From Streptomyces sp. HUAS CB01 (GTDB lineage: Bacteria; Actinomycetota; Actinomycetes; Streptomycetales; Streptomycetaceae), in NCBI RefSeq assembly GCF_030406905.1, contig NZ_CP129137.1:2297001-2361000 (forward strand): a stretch of 64,000 nt of DNA, read 5' to 3'. Below the pieces are notes generated by a model, which was not told the origin of the DNA, did no database searches, and was given only the letters and a program-made list of their open reading frames with translations. Below, one piece after another: positions 52,725 to 62,475 of this stretch (position 1 is its first letter; the number at the start of each line of letters is the position of its first letter). A program made the position numbers and the translations under genes.

Positions 52725-55700
52725 GTGAGCTCTCTCTTGCAGCAACTCGGAATACGTTCCAGACGGGGGACACGGAGAGCTGGGCACGCGAGACGCGGGC
52801 TGCTCACAGGCCTGTTGTCGGTCGCGTGCCTCGTGGGACTCATCGGTCCGGCGCCCGTACGGGCCTCCGCCGCGGACACCGGTACGACCAGCGCCGTACA
52901 GGCCGTCACGACAGACCGGATGCGCGTACTGCGCTACTGGAAGATCGGCGGTCCGGGGGTCAAGGCCGCCGCTGAAGTGGCCTTGGCGGGCAGTGACCAG
53001 GACGTACAGCGGTTCCTGACGGAACTGAGCACCACCTCGCTCCAGGACGACCGCGTAGCGGCGGCCCAAGTGGCCAGTGTGGGCGGCGGGAACACGATCG
53101 AAGCCGCCCGGAAGGCGCTGAGCGGTTCCCCCGAGGCTCTTCGGAGCTTCCTCGACTTCGGCTGGCGGACGCCCCTGGAGCAGGACGAGCGCGTCCGCGT
53201 CGCCCAGATCATGGACAGCGGCGGCCCCGGCGTGGTCGAGGCCGGACGGGCGGCCCTCAACGGCACGCCCGAAGACGTCAGGAAGTTCCTGACCGAGGGG
53301 CAGTACGCGCAGCGCGAGCAGGACGAGCGGGTCCAGGTGGCCCAGATCCTCAGCACGGGAGGCTCCGCGGTCCGCGCGGCCGGTCAGCTCGCCCTGAAGG
53401 GGACGCCTGCCGACATCCGGGAGTTCCTGGATGTCGGCCAGCACGTGGCCCGGTCACGTGACCAGGAGTACCTGACGGTCACGCAGCTCGCGGCGCTGGC
53501 CAAGGAGGCCGGGCGCCAGGCGGCGGCCGAGACGGCTGCCGCCAAGGAGACCTCGAAGCGTGCCGTCGAGGCCTCGAAGCTCGCCAAGGAGGCCGCCCTG
53601 AGGGCCGCCGACGAGGCGGAGAAGACCAAGAACGACGCCAACAAGGCCGCCGGAGCGGCGGCCCGGGCGGCAACCGCCGCCGGGCAGGCCGCGGCTGCCG
53701 CGCAGAAGGCCATCGACTCCGCCCGCGCCGCCAACAACTCCGCACGTGTGGCCGCGAACGCCGCCGCCCAGGCAGCCGCTGCGGCGGCGGGTGCGGCTCG
53801 GGCAGCGTCCCGCGCCCGCGGCGCCGCAGCCGCGGCAGCCACCGACGCCGGAAACGCCGCCGCGGCGCGCAAGGCCGCCGACGAGGCCGACGCGGCCGCC
53901 AAGGGAGCCGAGGACGGCGCCGCCGCGGCCGCGCAGGCCGAGATCGCCGCGAACGCCGCCGGTGATGCCGCGCTCGCCGCCGCCGGAGCGGGTCTCAACT
54001 CCGCCGCCGCCGCCGACGCGGCCGTCCAGGCCAGCAGCTACGCGAACCAGAGCGACGCACGCGCCGCCCAGGCCCGTGCCGCGGCGGCGCAGGCGCGCCG
54101 TCACGCCAACGAGGCTTCCCGCGCCGCCAATGCCGCCGTGGCGCTGGCGCAGAAGGCGGCCAAGGCGGCGGGCGAGTCGAGGGCAGCCGCGACATCGGCT
54201 GCCAAGCACGCCCGGGAGGCAGCGAAGGCCGCTCGCGAGGCGGCCGTGAACGCCGGGCAGGCCGCCACCGCCGCGGCCAAGTCCACGGCCCATGCCAAGG
54301 CCGCCCAGCAGGCCGCCGACGAGGCCTCCGCGTACGTGGAGAAGGCCAGGGCCACCTTCGCGATCGCACGCGAGGTCGAGGCTGCGGAGATCCTCGCCCG
54401 TACCAACGCCGGGATCGAGCGGGCCCGCGACCTCAAGGAGCGCCGGCAGGCGAGCAAGGCCGAGCAGTCCGAGGTCGCGGAGAAGGCGCAGGAGCGCGCC
54501 GCCGAGGCGCAGCGACTCGCCGCGGAGGCGGGCGTGCCGGGCGCCGACACGCAGGCAGTGGTCGGCAAGGGCCGCAGGCTCGCCGTGCTCACCATGCAGG
54601 ACGGCGGTCCGTGGAGCCGGGCCGCGGCACAGGCCGCGGTCGCCGGGGCCGACGAGCACGTTCTCGACTACGTCCGTACCCGATGGAAGGAGGCCGCGGA
54701 ACAGGACGCCCGGGACCGGGTCGCCCTGCTCTCCACCGACAGTCCGCTGAAGGCGGTCCGCGACGCCGCGGACGAGGCCCTCAAGGGCGACGCGGCCACG
54801 GTGACCGCGTTCCTCGCTTCGGGTCAGTACGAGGCGGGACGCCAGGACTACCGCATTCGCACGGCACAGATCATCTCCGGCGGCGGTCCGGTCCTGCAGG
54901 AGGCCGGGCGGGCAGCTCTCGCCAAGAACACCCTGGAGGGGTTCCGCGAGTTCCTCGGTGAGGGCCAGTACACGGCCCGGAGCCAGGACGAGCGGGTACG
55001 CGCCGCACAGCTGATCTCCGTGGGAGGCGACGAGGTCAAGTCGGGGGCGCGGGTCGCCCTCGAGGGCCCGGCCGACCTGCTGCACGAGTTCATCCAGTCC
55101 GGGCAGTACACCGCCCAGCGCAAGGACATGCTGACGGCCACCCATGTCGCGCAGGTCCAGAAGCTGATCGCGGAGTCGGCCAGGACGGCGGCCCTCGCCC
55201 AGCAGGAGGCTGCCGAGGCCAACCGGGTCGCCGCAGTGGCCCGTAAGGCCGCGGACGATGCCAAGCGGTACGCCGATGCCGCGAAGGCCTCGGCGGAGTC
55301 GGCGAAGAACCACGCGGCGGACGCCGACAGGTCGGCCGACGCTGCGGAGGCGTCGGCCGCACAGGCCGCCGCGTCGGCGAAGACCGCGCGGGACGCCGCC
55401 GCCTCGGCACAGCGTTCGGCGACCGAGGCGGCCGCTTCGGCCGCTGACGCCACCCTCTCGTCGGAAATGGCGCACGCGTCCGCGGCCACCGCATGGGCCG
55501 AGGCTGACAAGGCCCGTGCCTCCGCCACCGCAGCGGGCAAGGACGCCAAGGCGGCCCTCGAAGCCAGCAAGAGCGCCTTCGCGACCGCTGCCGCCAAGCT
55601 GAAGGCCGAGGCGGAGCAGCAGCGCACCGAGCTCCGGCGACAGAACGAGACCGGGTTCCAGCGCATGCAGCGCTGCGGGCTGCTGGACTGCCCGCCGGAG

Positions 55701-56756
55701 AACGACCCGTTCCACTGCGACAAGAAGCCCCCGAGCGACCCCTTCTGTCTCTCGCTCGCCATGTCGAAGAAGGTGGCGCCTTACGCGGAGGCGATGTTCG
55801 AGCTGGGCAAGGCCATCATCGGCCTCGACCAGCTCGAGGAGTGCATGGACTACGACCTGTGGGCCTGCACGGAGTTGATGCGTGACGTCACCATCTCCAG
55901 CAAGCTGCGCCTGCTCAAGGGCGCGTACGAGACCCTGCGCGCGGTCGAGCGGATCATCGTCTGCGAGACCTGCTTCCTCGCCGGCACGAAGGTGCTCATG
56001 GCGGATGGCGGGAGGCGGAGCATCGAGCGGATCCGGCTCGGGGACAAGGTCCTCGCGAAGGACCCGGTCTCCGGGAAGTCGGGCCCTCGCAAGGTCACGC
56101 GGCTGATCGTCACCGAGCACGACAAGCACTTCAACACGCTGACGATCCGGACCCGGCAGGGGGCCGCGAAGCTCACCGCCACCTTCGAGCACCCGTTCTG
56201 GAGCCCGTCGAAGAAGCAGTGGGTCAGGGCTGTCGACCTGCGTCCAGGCATGACCCTGCTCAGCAGTGACGGCACCACCGTGGCCGTAACGGCGAACCGC
56301 GCCTACTCCCGAGAGGCCAGGACGTACAACCTCACGGTCGACGACCTGCACACGTACTACGTGCTGGCCGGCACCACGCCGGTGCTGGTGCACAACGCCG
56401 GATGCAAGCACGTCGCACTCGGCCGAACGGAGACCCCAGACAACCCGTTCTCCCTCGAGGAATTCGCGATGGAGCACGGTGCCGACATGTACAAGCACTG
56501 GCCCGACGGCAAGCAGTGGTACAACCACGTGAAGGACTTCCTGGCCAAGGACTCGACGGCCCGCATCTCCTTCAACCTGGACGGAATCGACGATCCGGTG
56601 GAAGCCGCGGCGCGGGGGAAGTCCGTCAATCCCGCCAACGACTTCGAAGGCCTCACGGACTGGGAGCTGCACGAGATCAGCCAGTCCCCCGACGCATGGG
56701 CCAGGATCACTTGGTACAAGGGAGGAAAGAAGGTTGACAACCCGTTCAAGAAGTGA
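52725..56756 (+). CDS. ALF-repeat polymorphic toxin 2 with HINT domain
   Basis: A secreted protein of about 1,343 residues, built like toxin 1: signal segment (LLTGLLSVACLVGLIG), ALF repeats (AARKALSGSPEALRSFLDFG), Ala-rich coils, second ALF block and a Cys-rich segment. It then has a HINT autoprocessing domain, from ETCFLAGTKVLMADGG (nucleophile Cys) through TATFEHPFW to VLVHN, and a C-terminal toxin of about 118 residues (HWPDGKQWYNHVKDFL, DWELHEISQSPDAWARITWY). HINT should release the toxin by cleavage. The toxin family was not assigned. GTG at 52725 is a choice; ATG at 52641 is also in frame. Confidence 0.83.
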   Translation: MSSLLQQLGIRSRRGTRRAGHARRGLLTGLLSVACLVGLIGPAPVRASAADTGTTSAVQAVTTDRMRVLRYWKIGGPGVKAAAEVALAGSDQDVQRFLTELSTTSLQDDRVAAAQVASVGGGNTIEAARKALSGSPEALRSFLDFGWRTPLEQDERVRVAQIMDSGGPGVVEAGRAALNGTPEDVRKFLTEGQYAQREQDERVQVAQILSTGGSAVRAAGQLALKGTPADIREFLDVGQHVARSRDQEYLTVTQLAALAKEAGRQAAAETAAAKETSKRAVEASKLAKEAALRAADEAEKTKNDANKAAGAAARAATAAGQAAAAAQKAIDSARAANNSARVAANAAAQAAAAAAGAARAASRARGAAAAAATDAGNAAAARKAADEADAAAKGAEDGAAAAAQAEIAANAAGDAALAAAGAGLNSAAAADAAVQASSYANQSDARAAQARAAAAQARRHANEASRAANAAVALAQKAAKAAGESRAAATSAAKHAREAAKAAREAAVNAGQAATAAAKSTAHAKAAQQAADEASAYVEKARATFAIAREVEAAEILARTNAGIERARDLKERRQASKAEQSEVAEKAQERAAEAQRLAAEAGVPGADTQAVVGKGRRLAVLTMQDGGPWSRAAAQAAVAGADEHVLDYVRTRWKEAAEQDARDRVALLSTDSPLKAVRDAADEALKGDAATVTAFLASGQYEAGRQDYRIRTAQIISGGGPVLQEAGRAALAKNTLEGFREFLGEGQYTARSQDERVRAAQLISVGGDEVKSGARVALEGPADLLHEFIQSGQYTAQRKDMLTATHVAQVQKLIAESARTAALAQQEAAEANRVAAVARKAADDAKRYADAAKASAESAKNHAADADRSADAAEASAAQAAASAKTARDAAASAQRSATEAAASAADATLSSEMAHASAATAWAEADKARASATAAGKDAKAALEASKSAFATAAAKLKAEAEQQRTELRRQNETGFQRMQRCGLLDCPPENDPFHCDKKPPSDPFCLSLAMSKKVAPYAEAMFELGKAIIGLDQLEECMDYDLWACTELMRDVTISSKLRLLKGAYETLRAVERIIVCETCFLAGTKVLMADGGRRSIERIRLGDKVLAKDPVSGKSGPRKVTRLIVTEHDKHFNTLTIRTRQGAAKLTATFEHPFWSPSKKQWVRAVDLRPGMTLLSSDGTTVAVTANRAYSREARTYNLTVDDLHTYYVLAGTTPVLVHNAGCKHVALGRTETPDNPFSLEEFAMEHGADMYKHWPDGKQWYNHVKDFLAKDSTARISFNLDGIDDPVEAAARGKSVNPANDFEGLTDWELHEISQSPDAWARITWYKGGKKVDNPFKK

Positions 56757-57156
56757 CGATGCCAGCTCCTCCGTACTGTTCAGCTCCGACCGCGTTTTCA
56801 GGGTCTGGCGTTACGGATCCGGACATTCGCAGCTGCTGCTCCGTGCGGCTCCGGACTCCGCGCACCCGATGCGTCTGGACCTCCTCTTCGAGGGTGTGGA
56901 CGCCATGCAGCTGGTGACCCGCTACGAAGCCCTGGAACTCCATACGTTCGATGAGGAGGAGACCGGGCGCATCTTCGAGTTGTCCGGTGTGCCCGCCCGG
57001 TGGAGATCGGACCGGCTCGTCCTCGGTCTCCGGTCCAGGAGCGGTGCGGGCTATGTGCAGTGTCTGAAGGTGTCCGCTCTCCTCGGCGGCACGAACGTCC
57101 TCGGGCCCGACGATCCGTCCGAGTCGGTCGACGTCGTCTGGAGTCTGCGCGGCTGA
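56734..57156 (+). CDS. Immunity protein candidate for toxin 2
   Basis: A 140-residue soluble protein, strand-rich (VFRVWRYGSGHSQLLLRAAP, FEGVDAMQLVTRYEALELHT). It begins with TTG at 56734, 23 bp inside the toxin gene, behind GGGAGG, so the two are translated together. A beta-sandwich-like pattern and lack of a signal peptide fit an immunity role. No family is recognised. A strong hairpin terminator follows. Confidence 0.7.
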   Translation: MTTRSRSDDASSSVLFSSDRVFRVWRYGSGHSQLLLRAAPDSAHPMRLDLLFEGVDAMQLVTRYEALELHTFDEEETGRIFELSGVPARWRSDRLVLGLRSRSGAGYVQCLKVSALLGGTNVLGPDDPSESVDVVWSLRG

Positions 57157-57180
57157 CACCACGTGAGCACAGACCGAGGG

Positions 57181-57209
57181 GCCCCGCCGGAACGTCGTTC
57201 CGGCGGGGC
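57181..57209. terminator. Bidirectional hairpin terminator
   Basis: GCCCCGCCGGAAC and GTTCCGGCGGGGC pair perfectly over 13 bp around gtc, between the convergent immunity and serpin genes. Confidence 0.85.
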
Positions 57210-57238
57210 TCCGCGCTGTTCGGCGAGGGTGGAACGCG

Positions 57239-58522
57239 TCAGGACCCCGCGCCCGGGGCCACCGGCCGACGCGGTGCCGGTGGGAGCGGCGGTGGAGGCG
57301 GGAAGCCGCCCCGCGGGCCGCCGCCGGGTGCCGGGTCACCCGCTGGGGCGGTCGACTGCCAGGCGGCGAAGAGGGGAAGCCGGCCGGAGGCGTCGAGCAC
57401 GACGATGCCGAACGGGCGGTCGTAGGCGAGCCGGAGGGTCCGAACGGGGCGGGGCGCGCCGCCCGCGCGGGCGAGGACCGCCGTCACGGCCGCCGCCTCC
57501 ACGCCGAGTTCCGCAATCGTGAGGACGGCCTCCTGGACGACCGTCGAGATCGCGAGCGGCTCGGGCGACAGTCCGGAGAAGTCGGCGAGCGGTGTGGTCG
57601 CCTGCCGTACGCCCAGCGCCGGCAGTTGGGGTGTGACGTCCGTCGTCGTCCGCAGGGCGAGGCGGGGCACGGCGAGGCTGACGGCCTCCGCGTCGACGGG
57701 TGCGCACGCCTCGCGCGGGGCCCAGGCCGCGGGCAGTACCTCCGCCGGTCCGGCGCCCGGTGCGCCCAGGACGAGCCGGACGACCGCCCCCGCGGCACCC
57801 TCGCAGCGCAGTTGGGCGACCTGGGCCGGGCCCGTGGTCCACGCGTCGCCGGGGGCCAGCCGCCGGTGCATCGTCGGCACCTGGTGCGGGGTTCCCGTGG
57901 CGTCCGTGAAGGGGGCGGGCCTGGTCGCGTGGGCGGGAAAGGGCGTCTTCCAACGGGCCTTCAGCGCCAGGACGTTGACCAGCGCGAGCAGCGTCTCCGC
58001 GGGGATCGGGACGGGCAGCTTCTCGATCTGCCCGCCCGTCGTCTCCTTCACCCAGGCGTCGATCTCGTCCTGGCCGTCGCCGAGTCGGCCGAATCCGATG
58101 CCGGGCAGCGCCTCCCGGTAGGCCCGGTACAGGGGGATTCTGCTCCACACCCGGGTCGCGACGGCCAGCGCGTCCGTCCCGGCGAGCTCACCGGCCGCGC
58201 AGGTGACGGCCTCGGCCGCGTCGTGGCCGGCCACGCCGAGCAGCGCCCGCAGTTCCTCCGCGGTGCCGCCGCCCGCGCCCGCCGCCACCGCGCCGAGCGC
58301 GAGCCACAGCCCGGCGGGCGAGCAGACGAAGTCGCCCTGCCCGTCGAACTCCCGCAGCCAACGCTCCCCGACGGCCTGGACCGCCCTCGCGTTCCCGGGG
58401 CGGGTCGCGTTCCCCGGGTGGGTCGCCTTCCCGGGGTGGGTCGCCCTCCCGGGGTACGGGCCCGTCGGGACCGGCGGCCCGGGTGTCTCGTCCTGCCGTT
58501 CCGTTCCCGCCGCGTCGTCCAC
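57239..58522 (-). CDS. Serpin-family protein
   Basis: A 427-residue protein with serpin blocks: DFVCSPAGLWLALGAVAAGA, ETLLALVNVLALKARWKTPF, the hinge LTIAELGVEAAAVTAV and the closing strand YDRPFGIVVLDASGRLPLFA. Serpins trap serine or cysteine proteases by suicide inhibition. The reactive loop follows the hinge (LARAGGAPRP). No signal peptide is obvious, so it may act inside the cell. The N-terminus has a tandem hexapeptide repeat (PGKATH type), and the C-terminus has a Pro-rich tail. GTG at 58522 follows AGGGGGCGG. Confidence 0.85.
   Translation of the reverse strand: MDDAAGTERQDETPGPPVPTGPYPGRATHPGKATHPGNATRPGNARAVQAVGERWLREFDGQGDFVCSPAGLWLALGAVAAGAGGGTAEELRALLGVAGHDAAEAVTCAAGELAGTDALAVATRVWSRIPLYRAYREALPGIGFGRLGDGQDEIDAWVKETTGGQIEKLPVPIPAETLLALVNVLALKARWKTPFPAHATRPAPFTDATGTPHQVPTMHRRLAPGDAWTTGPAQVAQLRCEGAAGAVVRLVLGAPGAGPAEVLPAAWAPREACAPVDAEAVSLAVPRLALRTTTDVTPQLPALGVRQATTPLADFSGLSPEPLAISTVVQEAVLTIAELGVEAAAVTAVLARAGGAPRPVRTLRLAYDRPFGIVVLDASGRLPLFAAWQSTAPAGDPAPGGGPRGGFPPPPPLPPAPRRPVAPGAGS
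58390..58461. repeat. Four 18-bp tandem repeats in the serpin gene
   Basis: Units close to ccttcccggggtgggtcg, in frame, encode a repeated hexapeptide near the serpin N-terminus. The copy number may vary between strains. Confidence 0.75.
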
Positions 58523-58631
58523 CGCAACCGCCCCCTGTCGCCCGCGTACTCCCGCTTCCGGGGTGCAGTGTGCCAGGGGGCGGCCGGGGCGTGGCGGATC
58601 AGGCCCGTGCGCGCACGGCGGCCGGGGTGCC

Positions 58632-60401
<1,770 letters not shown>

Positions 60402-60475
60402 TCATACGCACGCGGGGCCCCATATCGTCGATCATGGTGCCCCGCTGGTGTCCCGCCCTCCGCCGGGCCGCTTCG

Positions 60476-61543
60476 TCAGGCCGCGTCCCCGGAGCCTGCC
60501 GCACCCCTGGAGCCTGCCGCGCGGCGCCGGAGCCCGGGGTTCGCGAGCGCGGGCGGGGTCCAGACTCCGTCCGGCGGGTAGACGTCGGTCCCGGGAGGCA
60601 CGATGTCGTCGATCCGGTCGAGGACGGCGTCGTCCAGCTCCACCGAGAGGCCCTGGAGCGTGCTCCTCAGCTGCTCCATCGTGCGCGGGCCGATGATCAC
60701 CGAGGTGACGGCCGGGTGCGCGAGCGGGAAGGCGACGGCCAGCTGCGGCAGCGTGCATCCCACTTCCCCGGCCAGCGCCACGAGCCGTTCGACGGCGTCC
60801 AGCTTCGCGGCGGTCCGCGGCGCCGACGGGTCGAAGCGGTCCGGGTGCAGGGTCGGACGGCCGCTGCTCAGATCGAGGGCCCGGCCTTTCCGGTATCGGC
60901 CGGTCAGGAAGCCGGAGGCCAGCGGACTCCAGGTCAGCACCCCCATGCCCAGGCGCTGGGCCACCGGCAGCACATGCCTCTCGACGCCCCGGGCCAGCAG
61001 CGAGTAGGGCGGCTGCTCGGTGCGGAACCGCTGGAGCCCGCGCTCGCGCGCGACGTGGTGCGCCTCGACGATCTCGTCCGCGGGGAACGTGGAGCAGCCG
61101 AACGCCCTGACCTTGCCCTGGCGGACGAGATCGGTCAGCGCGGACAGCGTCTCCTCCACGTCGGTCGTGTGGTCGGGGCGGTGCACCTGGTAGAGGTCGA
61201 TCCGGTCCGTGCCCAGCCGGCGCAGGCTGTCCTCCACCTCCCGCACGATCCAGCGCCGTGAGTTGCCGCCCCGGTTGGGGCCTTCGCCCATGGGGAAGTG
61301 GACCTTGGTCGCGAGCACGACGTCGTCGCGGCGGCCCCGCAGCGCCTTGCCGACGATGGTCTCCGACTCCCCTGCCGAGTACATGTCGGCCGTGTCGACG
61401 AAGTTGATCCCCTCGTCGAGCGCCGCGTGGATGATCCGGACGCACTCGTCGTGGTCCGCGTTGCCGACGGAGCCGAACATCATGGTGCCGAGGCAGTAGG
61501 GACTGACCTGGATGCCGGTTCCGCCCAGAATCCGGTGACGCAT
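60476..61543 (-). CDS. Aldo/keto reductase
   Basis: A 355-residue NADPH-type aldo/keto reductase TIM barrel. The tetrad is visible: Asp and Tyr in NFVDTADMYSAGESE, Lys in ATKVHF and His in LYQVHRPDHT. C-terminal SVIIGPRTMEQLRSTL binds the cofactor. It resembles the YhdN/GSP69-type oxidoreductases for sugars and aldehydes. The ATG at 61543 follows AAGGAG. It diverges from the GNAT gene around a perfect palindrome. Confidence 0.9.
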   Translation of the reverse strand: MRHRILGGTGIQVSPYCLGTMMFGSVGNADHDECVRIIHAALDEGINFVDTADMYSAGESETIVGKALRGRRDDVVLATKVHFPMGEGPNRGGNSRRWIVREVEDSLRRLGTDRIDLYQVHRPDHTTDVEETLSALTDLVRQGKVRAFGCSTFPADEIVEAHHVARERGLQRFRTEQPPYSLLARGVERHVLPVAQRLGMGVLTWSPLASGFLTGRYRKGRALDLSSGRPTLHPDRFDPSAPRTAAKLDAVERLVALAGEVGCTLPQLAVAFPLAHPAVTSVIIGPRTMEQLRSTLQGLSVELDDAVLDRIDDIVPPGTDVYPPDGVWTPPALANPGLRRRAAGSRGAAGSGDAA

Positions 61544-61590
61544 ACAACGCTCCTTGCCGGTGGGCCTGTTGGGGACGGCGCGAACGCTAT

Positions 61591-61612
61591 GCGTTGGAGC
61601 GCGCTCCAACGC
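61591..61612. promoter_or_regulatory. Perfect 22-bp palindrome between reductase and GNAT genes
   Basis: The left arm is GCGTTGGAGCG and the right arm its exact complement. The inner TTGGAGCGCGCTCCAA has the shape of a TetR- or MerR-class operator. It lies 47 bp before the reductase start and could control both genes. No regulator gene is adjacent. Confidence 0.7.
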
Positions 61613-61694
61613 AAGCGCTGCCGACGCCCGTCCCGCGCCCGCCGGCCCGTAAATGGTTCGCGGCGCGGCCGGACGATCGGGTACAGAGGTCGGC

Positions 61695-62216
61695 ATGACG
61701 CGATGGACCGTGCTCCCCGAGCGCTTCGACACCCCCGACGCCACCGCCCTGCGGCGCGACTACTACGCCGATGTGGCGAGCAGCTACTGGGGACGGCCCG
61801 CCACGGAAGCGGAGGTCGACGAGGGTCTCGCGGACGACGGCGTGGCGCGGCTCGCCTCCCCCACCGGTGAGTTCGTCGTCGGACGCCATGACGGGGCGGC
61901 GGCGGGCTGCGGCGGGGTGCTGCTGCTGGACGCCGAACGGGCCGAGCTGACACGGGTGTTCGTCCGCCCTGCGTTCCGCGGGACGGGCGGCGGCGCGGCC
62001 CTGCTCACGGCCCTGGAGGACGCGGCCCGGCGGCTCGGGGCGCGGCGGATGGTGCTCAACACACGGCTGGACCTGCTCGGGGCCCGCGCCCTCTACGCAC
62101 GGCAGGGCTACCGGGAGATCCCCGCGTACTGCGAGGGGCCGTACATGGACGTCTGGTACGGCAAGGAGCTGGTGGACCGGGACGGGGCCGCGGCCGAAGG
62201 GAACGCGGCCGCCTGA
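61695..62216 (+). CDS. GNAT-family N-acetyltransferase
   Basis: A 173-residue acetyltransferase. The acetyl-CoA loop is VRPAFRGTGGGAALLTALE (motif A, R/QxxGxG/A), preceded by AELTRVFV and followed by MVLNTRLDLLGARALYARQG. The ATG at 61695 gives a natural start MTRWTVLPERF. The acceptor is unknown. It diverges from the aldo/keto reductase and is followed by tandem repeats. Confidence 0.85.
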   Translation: MTRWTVLPERFDTPDATALRRDYYADVASSYWGRPATEAEVDEGLADDGVARLASPTGEFVVGRHDGAAAGCGGVLLLDAERAELTRVFVRPAFRGTGGGAALLTALEDAARRLGARRMVLNTRLDLLGARALYARQGYREIPAYCEGPYMDVWYGKELVDRDGAAAEGNAAA

Positions 62217-62237
62217 GCGGGCCGTCCCGGCGGGAAC

Positions 62238-62400
62238 GGTGCGCGACCACCCGCACCGGGGCCGCCACCGGGGAAGGTGGTGCGCGACCACCCGCACCGG
62301 GGCCGCCACCGGGGAAGGTGGTGCGCGACCACCCGCACCGGGGCCGCCACCGGGGGAAGGTGGTACGCGGCCGCCCGCACCGGGGCCGCCACGGAGGAGG
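62238..62400. repeat. Four tandem repeats of 41-42 bp
   Basis: Copies begin at 62238, 62279, 62320 and 62362; the first three are nearly identical and the fourth diverged. Each contains gcgcgaccacccgcaccggg and gccgccaccgggg. The length is not a multiple of three, so the array is non-coding. It lies between the convergent GNAT and MFS genes. Confidence 0.85.
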
Positions 62401-62475
62401 GCGAGGCGGCCGCCTGCCGATCTGGGCCGAGCCGCCGACCTGGGCCAGCCCCTTCCGGCGCCCCCTGCGGCCCGC

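Noticed and set aside
53454..56672. 1,072-codon minus-strand open frame opposite toxin 2
   Set aside because: Antisense of the Ala-rich toxin body; no recognisable domain.
62238..62400. Possible CRISPR array
   Set aside because: The repeats are contiguous, with no unique spacers, and no cas genes are near.
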